Source of the DNA: Aquabacterium sp.
GTDB lineage: Bacteria; Pseudomonadota; Gammaproteobacteria; Burkholderiales; Burkholderiaceae_C
DNA length: 38,715 nucleotides
Direction of reading: 5' to 3'
Assembly: GCF_014378415.1 (NCBI RefSeq)
Contig: NZ_JACMNS010000128.1
Coordinates: 1-38,715 of the forward strand
The notes under the pieces were generated by a model that made no database searches, was not told the DNA's origin, and worked only from the letters and a program-made list of their open reading frames with translations. Each line of letters begins with the position of its first letter. Position 1 is the first letter of the stretch. Positions 33,453 through 38,715 of the stretch are shown here, piece after piece. The position numbers and the translations under genes are program-made.

Positions 33453-36302
33453 ATGACCGAACTTGCCAAATCCTTCGACCCCGCACCGATTGAAGCCCAA
33501 TGGGGCCCGCTGTGGGAGCAACGCGGCCTGTACACGCCCACCCTGGACCCGAGCAAGCCTTCGTTCTCGGTCCAGCTGCCGCCACCGAATGTGACCGGCA
33601 CGCTGCACATGGGGCACGCGTTCAACCAGACCATCATGGATTCGCTCACGCGCTACCACCGCATGCTGGGCCACAACACGCTGTGGGTGCCCGGCACCGA
33701 CCACGCCGGCATCGCCACCCAGATCGTGGTGGAGCGCCAGTTGCAAGAGCAAAAGCTGACCCGCCACCTGTTGGGCCGCAAGAACTTCGTCGCCCGCATC
33801 TGGGAATGGAAGGAAGAAAGCGGCACCACCATCACGCGCCAGATGCGCCGCATGGGCGCCAGCGTCAGCTGGGAGCACGAATACTTCACCATGGACGAGA
33901 AGCTGTCCAAGGTGGTCACCGACACCTTCGTCACGCTGTTCGAGCAAGGCCTGATCTACCGTGGCAAGCGCCTGGTCAACTGGGACCCGGTCCTCAAGTC
34001 CGCCGTGTCCGACCTGGAAGTCGAGAGCGAGGAAGAAGAAGGCTCGATGTGGCACATCCGCTATCCGCTGGAAGATGGCAGCTCGTCGCTGGTCGTGGCC
34101 ACCACGCGCCCTGAGACCATGCTGGGCGACACCGCCGTGATGGTGCACCCCGAAGACGAGCGCTACCAGGCCCTGATCGGCAAGAACGTCAAGCTGCCCT
34201 TGAGCGGCCGCCTGGTGCCCATCATTGCCGACGACTACGTCGACAAGGACTTCGGCACTGGCGTGGTCAAGGTCACGCCCGCGCACGACAACAACGACTA
34301 CGCGGTCGGCCAACGCCACGGCCTGCCCATGATCACCATCTTCACGCTCGACGCGAAGGTGAACGACGAAGCGCCCGCCGCCTACCGGGGCCTGGACCGC
34401 TTCGTGGCCCGCAAGGAAATCGTGGCCGACCTGGATGCCCAAGGCCTGCTGGTCGAGGTCAAGAAGCACAAGCTGATGGTGCCGCGCTGCACCCGCACGG
34501 GCCAGATCATCGAGCCCATGCTGACCAACCAGTGGTTCGTGGCCATGAACAAGGCCGGCCCCTCGGTCGATGGCCAGCCCGGCCAGAGCATCGCGCAAAA
34601 AGCCATCGACGTGGTCGAAAGCGGTGAGGTCAAGTTCGTGCCCGAGCAGTGGGTCAACACCTACAACCAGTGGATGAACAACATCCAGGACTGGTGCATC
34701 AGCCGCCAGTTGTGGTGGGGCCACCAGATCCCGGCTTGGTACGGCAACAATGGCGAAATCTTCGTGGCCCACACCGATGCCGAAGCCAAGGCCAAGGCCG
34801 CCGCCGCTGGCTACACCGGCAGCCTGCAGCGCGACGAAGACGTCCTCGACACCTGGTATTCATCGGCCCTGGTGCCCTTCTCGACCCTGGGCTGGCCTGA
34901 AAAAACCATCGAGCAGGACCTCTTCCTGCCCTCCAGCGTGCTGGTCACCGGCTACGACATCATCTTCTTTTGGGTCGCTCGGATGATCATGATGACCAAG
35001 CACTTCACCGGCAAAGTGCCCTTCAAGCACGTCTACATCCACGGCCTGGTGCGCGACGCCCAAGGCCAGAAGATGTCCAAGTCCGAAGGCAATGTGCTCG
35101 ACCCGGTCGACCTGATCGACGGCATTGAGTTGGCGCCCTTGCTGGACAAGCGCACCACCGGCCTGCGCAAACCTGAAACCGCGCCCAAGGTTCGCAAGAA
35201 CACCGAGAAGGAATTCCCGGATGGCATCCCCGGCTACGGCGCCGACGCCCTGCGCTTCACCTTCGCCGCCTTGGCCAGCCTGGGCCGCAGCATCAACTTC
35301 GACAGCAAGCGCTGTGAGGGTTACCGCAATTTTTGCAACAAGCTCTGGAACGCCACCAAGTTCGTGCTGATGAACTGCGAAGGCCAGGACTGCGGCTTGA
35401 AGTCGCCCACGCCGGGTGCCTGCGCCATCGACGGCTTCCTGGACTTCAGCCCGGCCGACCGCTGGATCGTCAGCGAACTGCAGCGCCTGGAAGCCACCGT
35501 CGAACAAGCCTTCGCCGACTTCCGCCTTGACAACGTCGCCACGGCGCTCTACCAGTTCGTCTGGGACGAGTACTGCGATTGGTACATTGAGATCGCCAAG
35601 GCGCAGCTCAACGCCGCCAAGGACAGCGGCAACGAGGCTCAGCAACGGGCCACCCGCCGTACCCTGATCCGCGTGCTCGAAACCATCCTGCGCCTGATGC
35701 ACCCGATCACCCCCTTCATCACCGAAGAGTTGTGGCAAACCGTGGCCCCCGTGGCCGGCCGCAAAACCGCTGGCTCCGATGAATCCATCGTGCTGGCGCC
35801 CTACCCCACGCCCGACCTGGGCCGCATTGACCCCGAATCCGACGCCTGGGTGGCCAAGCTCAAGGCCCTGGTGGGCGCCTGCCGCAACCTGCGCAGCGAA
35901 ATGAGCCTGTCGCCCGCCGAGCGCGTGCCCCTGCTGACCGTGGGCGACACCGCCTTCGTCACCCAGGCCGCCCCGCTGATCAAGGCTCTGGCCAAGCTCA
36001 GCGAGGTCAAGGTGCTGGACGAATCCGCCTTCACCGAGGCCACCAGCCTGGCCCCCGTGGTGGTTCAAGGCGAAACGCGCCTGGCGCTCCATGTCGAGAT
36101 CGACCTGGAAGCCGAGCGCAAACGCCTGGACAAGGAAATCCAGCGCCTGCAAGGTGAAATCACCAAGGTGCATGGCAAATTGGGCAACGAGAGCTTCGTG
36201 GCCCGTGCGCCGGCCGCCGTGGTCGAACAAGAAAAGCAGCGCCTGGCCGATTTCACCGCCACCTTGGAAAGGGTGCGTGAGCAGTTCCAACGACTAGGGT
36301 GA
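33453..36302 (+). CDS. valS: Valyl-tRNA synthetase
   Basis: A full-length 949-residue class I synthetase that charges tRNA-Val. The HIGH motif is HMGH in [15 protein letters not shown] (about residues 45-60), and the editing domain follows with [17 protein letters not shown]. The KMSKS motif is in [14 protein letters not shown] near residue 540. The anticodon-binding helices are followed by the ValRS C-terminal coiled coil ([36 protein letters not shown]). No domain is missing. In the 217-base upstream region a TAAAAT stretch (33396-33401) has no good -35 partner; no T-box or leader was recognised. Confidence 0.96.
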   Translation: MTELAKSFDPAPIEAQWGPLWEQRGLYTPTLDPSKPSFSVQLPPPNVTGTLHMGHAFNQTIMDSLTRYHRMLGHNTLWVPGTDHAGIATQIVVERQLQEQKLTRHLLGRKNFVARIWEWKEESGTTITRQMRRMGASVSWEHEYFTMDEKLSKVVTDTFVTLFEQGLIYRGKRLVNWDPVLKSAVSDLEVESEEEEGSMWHIRYPLEDGSSSLVVATTRPETMLGDTAVMVHPEDERYQALIGKNVKLPLSGRLVPIIADDYVDKDFGTGVVKVTPAHDNNDYAVGQRHGLPMITIFTLDAKVNDEAPAAYRGLDRFVARKEIVADLDAQGLLVEVKKHKLMVPRCTRTGQIIEPMLTNQWFVAMNKAGPSVDGQPGQSIAQKAIDVVESGEVKFVPEQWVNTYNQWMNNIQDWCISRQLWWGHQIPAWYGNNGEIFVAHTDAEAKAKAAAAGYTGSLQRDEDVLDTWYSSALVPFSTLGWPEKTIEQDLFLPSSVLVTGYDIIFFWVARMIMMTKHFTGKVPFKHVYIHGLVRDAQGQKMSKSEGNVLDPVDLIDGIELAPLLDKRTTGLRKPETAPKVRKNTEKEFPDGIPGYGADALRFTFAALASLGRSINFDSKRCEGYRNFCNKLWNATKFVLMNCEGQDCGLKSPTPGACAIDGFLDFSPADRWIVSELQRLEATVEQAFADFRLDNVATALYQFVWDEYCDWYIEIAKAQLNAAKDSGNEAQQRATRRTLIRVLETILRLMHPITPFITEELWQTVAPVAGRKTAGSDESIVLAPYPTPDLGRIDPESDAWVAKLKALVGACRNLRSEMSLSPAERVPLLTVGDTAFVTQAAPLIKALAKLSEVKVLDESAFTEATSLAPVVVQGETRLALHVEIDLEAERKRLDKEIQRLQGEITKVHGKLGNESFVARAPAAVVEQEKQRLADFTATLERVREQFQRLG

Positions 36303-36382
36303 TGCCCGCGGTGAGGGAACTATCTGCATGCCAATGGCTCCATGGCTGACAACATCGAGCGCTGTACTGAGGAATCCAAAGC

Positions 36383-37252
36383 ATGCAAATCACCAAGGCC
36401 ATTTTCCCGGTCGCCGGACTGGGCACCCGGTTCCTGCCCGCCACCAAGGCGCAGCCCAAGGAAATGCTGCCCGTGGTGGACAAGCCGCTCATACAATACG
36501 CGGTTGAAGAAGCCTACGAGGCCGGCATCCGCGAAATGATCTTCGTGACGGGGCGGCACAAACGCCCCATCGAAGACCATTTCGACACTGCATTTGAACT
36601 GGAATACGAGCTGGAGCAGGCCGGCAAGCATGAGTTGCTGAGCCTCGTGCAATCCATCAAACCTGCCGACATGGAGTGCGTCTTCGTGCGCCAACCCAAA
36701 AGCTTGGGGCTGGGGCATGCCGTGCTGTGCGGCGAACGGCTGGTCAGAGGCGAGCCGTTCGCGGTTTTGCTGGCCGACGACTTGATGGTGGGCGAGACGC
36801 CCGTGCTGCGCCAGATGGTTGAGCAATTCGCGCAGTGGCGCTCGTCGATCCTGGCCGTGCAGGAAGTTCCCCAAGAGCACACCAAGCGCTACGGCATCGT
36901 GGCGGGCACCCAGGTCAACCCACATTTGATGGACGTGTCTCGCATCGTTGAAAAGCCAAGCCCCGAGCAAGCGCTATCACGCCTGGGCGTGGCCGGTCGC
37001 TACATTTTGACGCCGGGCATTTTTGAGCAGATCCGCTCGCAGCCTCGGGGCGTGGGCAATGAAATCCAGCTCACCGATGGCATTGCTGGTTTGCTGCGCC
37101 GAGAAAAGGTATTTGCCTTTCAGTACCAGGGCAAGCGCTATGACTGCGGCAGCAAGGAAGGCTTTCTGGAGGCCAACATCGAACTGGGCTTGCAACACAG
37201 CCAAGTCGGCCCCTGGCTCAAGCAATACCTGCAACAGCTGCAGTTGAACTGA
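36383..37252 (+). CDS. galU: UTP-glucose-1-phosphate uridylyltransferase
   Basis: A 289-residue enzyme making UDP-glucose from UTP and glucose-1-phosphate. The nucleotide-binding signature [18 protein letters not shown] is at residues 12-29, followed by [37 protein letters not shown] and VEKPSPEQA; the C-terminal [15 protein letters not shown] is also standard. It feeds synthesis of cell-surface sugars. GAGGAA lies ahead of the ATG at 36383. It follows valS with an 80-base gap and converges on aroK with four bases between the stops. Length and motifs are normal. Confidence 0.95.
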   Translation: MQITKAIFPVAGLGTRFLPATKAQPKEMLPVVDKPLIQYAVEEAYEAGIREMIFVTGRHKRPIEDHFDTAFELEYELEQAGKHELLSLVQSIKPADMECVFVRQPKSLGLGHAVLCGERLVRGEPFAVLLADDLMVGETPVLRQMVEQFAQWRSSILAVQEVPQEHTKRYGIVAGTQVNPHLMDVSRIVEKPSPEQALSRLGVAGRYILTPGIFEQIRSQPRGVGNEIQLTDGIAGLLRREKVFAFQYQGKRYDCGSKEGFLEANIELGLQHSQVGPWLKQYLQQLQLN

Positions 37253-37256
37253 TCCC

Positions 37257-37802
37257 TCAGGCCTCTGGCGGATTTAACTCCGCCAGACCCAGCTGCACCA
37301 TGATCATGTTGACCAGGGCCCCGACCGAAGGGCGACCGGTGTCGATGCAGTGGTGCGCGGTTTCTTCATAAAGAGGGTGCCGCTGCTCATAAAGCTCGCG
37401 CAATTTGGCCATCGGGTCCTTGACCTGCAGCAGAGGCCTTTGCGTGTCGTGCCTCAAGCGCCGAAACAACTCCTCAGGCGTTGAGCGCAGGTAAACCACC
37501 GTGGCCCGCTCTCGGAGGTGCCGGCGGTTGGCTGGACGCAACACCACACCACCACCGGTGGCAATCACCAACGGTGATCCCACTTCGGCCTGGCGCGTCA
37601 ATTCATCAACGACTGCCTCTTCGTGGTCGCGGAAAAGATCCTCGCCATGCTGCTCAAAAAACAAGCGGATGGGCATGCCGATCCGCTCTTCCAGCACAAG
37701 GTCTGAATCGATGAAGCGAGCCTTGATTCGCTTGGCCAGTTGCCGCCCGACAGTTGATTTACCGCCGCCCGGCAGCCCCACGAGTGCAATCACAGCATCC
37801 AA
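37257..37802 (-). CDS. aroK: Shikimate kinase
   Basis: A 181-residue kinase phosphorylating shikimate at the 3-OH in aromatic amino acid synthesis. The P-loop is GLPGGGKST (residues 9-17), the substrate Asp pair is in FIDSDLVLE (32, 34), a GGG substrate loop is in IATGGGVVL and a lid Arg in TQRPLL. There is no ATG start: TTG at 37802 or GTG at 37793 are the only early options. The frame is the same as pilQ, from which it is separated by the pilQ TGA and three codons, so coupling to pilQ translation is likely. The pilQ-aroK order is classical for beta- and gammaproteobacteria. A strong hairpin lies in its last codons. Confidence 0.92.
   Translation of the reverse strand: MDAVIALVGLPGGGKSTVGRQLAKRIKARFIDSDLVLEERIGMPIRLFFEQHGEDLFRDHEEAVVDELTRQAEVGSPLVIATGGGVVLRPANRRHLRERATVVYLRSTPEELFRRLRHDTQRPLLQVKDPMAKLRELYEQRHPLYEETAHHCIDTGRPSVGALVNMIMVQLGLAELNPPEA
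37264..37287. terminator. Hairpin between convergent galU and aroK (possible two-way terminator)
   Basis: TCTGGCGGA, six-base loop, TCCGCCAGA: a perfect nine-base-pair stem. It lies just beyond the galU stop on the plus strand and inside the last codons of aroK on the minus strand. No U-tract follows in either direction, so intrinsic termination would be imperfect; it may instead stabilise the 3' ends. Confidence 0.4.
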
Positions 37803-37811
37803 AGGATTCGC

Positions 37812-38715
37812 TCAGCGCAAAGCGCCCTTCTCGGAGACCACTTTGGGGGTCAAGAAGATCAGCAATTCAGAGCGCTTGGATTGCCTTGAATTGTTCCTGA
37901 ACAGCACCCCCAGGTAGGGAATGTCGCCCAGCACAGGCACCTTCTGTTCGTTGTTTGTTTCTTGCTGCAAGAAGATGCCGCCAATCACCACCGTGCCGCC
38001 GTTCTCAACCAGCACCTGTGTTTGCACGTGCTTGGTGTCGATCGCATAGCCTGCCGTGGTCACTTGGCCCACGCTGTCCTTGTTGATGTCCACATCAAGG
38101 ATGATGCTGCCTTCAGGGGTGATCTGAGGGGTCACTTCCAATTTGAGATTCGCTTTGCGGAAGGAAATGGCCGTTGCGCCGCTGGATGTGGCTGTCTGGT
38201 ATGGCAATTCGGTACCTTGCTCGATCAATGCCTTCACTTGGTCAGCGGTGATCACGCGAGGACTGGACACGATCTTGCCGCGACCATCGGCTTCCAGGGC
38301 AGACAACTCCAGGTTCAGAAAACGCGTTCCGCCTGAGTTGAACAAGGAAATACCCATGGTGGCCGCGTTGTAGCCATTCAATGCGGTCGCTGGCAAACTC
38401 AGGAATTGCGAGTTCGGGATGAAATCCACCTCGTCAGCTACCTGCCCGCTCAAACGACCTGCCCCCAGATAACTGCCAGTGAGCACTGAGCCAATCTTAC
38501 CTGTGCCGTAGGAACCAGCGCGGCTATTCGAGGCCCCCAGCTTCACACCCAAAGACCGACCAAAACTGTCATCGGCTTCCACAATCCGAGCCTCGATCAA
38601 AACCTGACGCACAGGGATGTCGATCTTGCTGATCAGTTGCTGGATCTCTTCCAGCTTGGAAGGAATGTCATTGACGAAGAGCTGGTTGGTGCGGGTCTCA
38701 TAAATGACACTGCCA
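37812..38715 (-). CDS. pilQ: Type IV pilus secretin PilQ, C-terminal part
   Basis: The last 300 codons of pilQ; the 5' part lies beyond the right edge. The visible sequence starts in an N-domain (YETRTNQLFVNDIPSKLEEI) and enters the secretin domain with PVRQVLIEARIVEADDSFGR. It shows LSALEADGRGKIVSSPRVIT, GTELPYQTATSSG and the secretin signature KVPVLGDIPYLGVLFRNNS, ending LLIFLTPKVVSEKGAL. It forms the outer-membrane ring through which type IV pili extend. It is followed immediately by aroK on the same strand. The frame is open to the window edge, so the true start is outside. Confidence 0.95.
   Translation of the reverse strand, partial: GSVIYETRTNQLFVNDIPSKLEEIQQLISKIDIPVRQVLIEARIVEADDSFGRSLGVKLGASNSRAGSYGTGKIGSVLTGSYLGAGRLSGQVADEVDFIPNSQFLSLPATALNGYNAATMGISLFNSGGTRFLNLELSALEADGRGKIVSSPRVITADQVKALIEQGTELPYQTATSSGATAISFRKANLKLEVTPQITPEGSIILDVDINKDSVGQVTTAGYAIDTKHVQTQVLVENGGTVVIGGIFLQQETNNEQKVPVLGDIPYLGVLFRNNSRQSKRSELLIFLTPKVVSEKGALR

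Noticed and set aside
33375-36290. Two long minus-strand frames (465 and 476 codons) over valS
   Set aside because: Both are antisense shadows of a complete valyl-tRNA synthetase.

Overview
The window is a GC-rich chromosomal stretch of a betaproteobacterium, most likely of the order Burkholderiales (Comamonadaceae/Sphaerotilaceae-like). The pointers are a giant DUF3683-type FAD/Fe-S oxidoreductase, the pilQ-aroK linkage, a FliA-driven cheY-cheA-cheW-cache-mcp operon, and a yqjD/yqjE/yqjK-like trio behind a usp gene. This placement is inferred from gene content and protein style, not from a database search. No tRNA, rRNA, insertion sequence, CRISPR array or phage module was seen. Genes are packed tightly. 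The longest gaps are about 217 bases (33236-33452), 202 (26741-26942), 152 (16358-16509) and 137 (20945-21081).

Region 1 (1-15488, all minus strand) is most of an aryl-polyene (APE)/xanthomonadin-type pigment operon, read from about 15488 down through base 1 and continuing off the window. In transcription order it holds: an acyl carrier protein, a polytopic membrane protein, a fused AMP-ligase/hotdog dehydratase, a lysophospholipid-type acyltransferase, a LolA-like periplasmic protein, an MMPL/RND exporter, an alpha/beta hydrolase, a ketosynthase plus chain-length-factor pair, a flavin-dependent halogenase-like enzyme, a NodB-type deacetylase, a SAM methyltransferase, a second ketosynthase plus chain-length-factor pair, an ApeP-like dehydratase, and the start of a FabG-type ketoreductase. 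Most junctions overlap or nearly touch, which fits one co-transcribed assembly line. The likely scheme is that the ligase loads an aryl acid on the ACP, the KS/CLF, ketoreductase and dehydratases extend it into a conjugated polyene, the tailoring enzymes decorate it, and the acyltransferase, LolA-like protein and MMPL exporter attach it to lipid and move it to the outer membrane.

Region 2 (15593-20944) holds a glycerophosphodiester phosphodiesterase (minus), then a 1329-residue FAD/Fe-S oxidoreductase of the D-lactate dehydrogenase type and a HIT protein (plus).

Region 3 (21082-28795) is signal transduction. A chemotaxis operon (cheY, cheA, cheW, a secreted single-Cache protein, a methyl-accepting receptor) runs on the minus strand from a well-matched FliA (sigma-28) promoter. 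Upstream lies a short protein with a CheZ-like DxxxQ motif. Divergent from it is a receiver/histidine-kinase protein overlapping a NarL-type regulator.

Region 4 (28812-38715) is mostly housekeeping: uvrD, a truncated M48-peptidase N-terminus, the usp/DUF883/YqjE/YqjK envelope-stress operon, valS, galU, aroK and the 3' part of pilQ. The features of most interest are the doubled KS/CLF pairs with a halogenase-like enzyme in the pigment operon, and the minimal CheZ-like protein whose stop codon is embedded in the FliA promoter of the chemotaxis operon.
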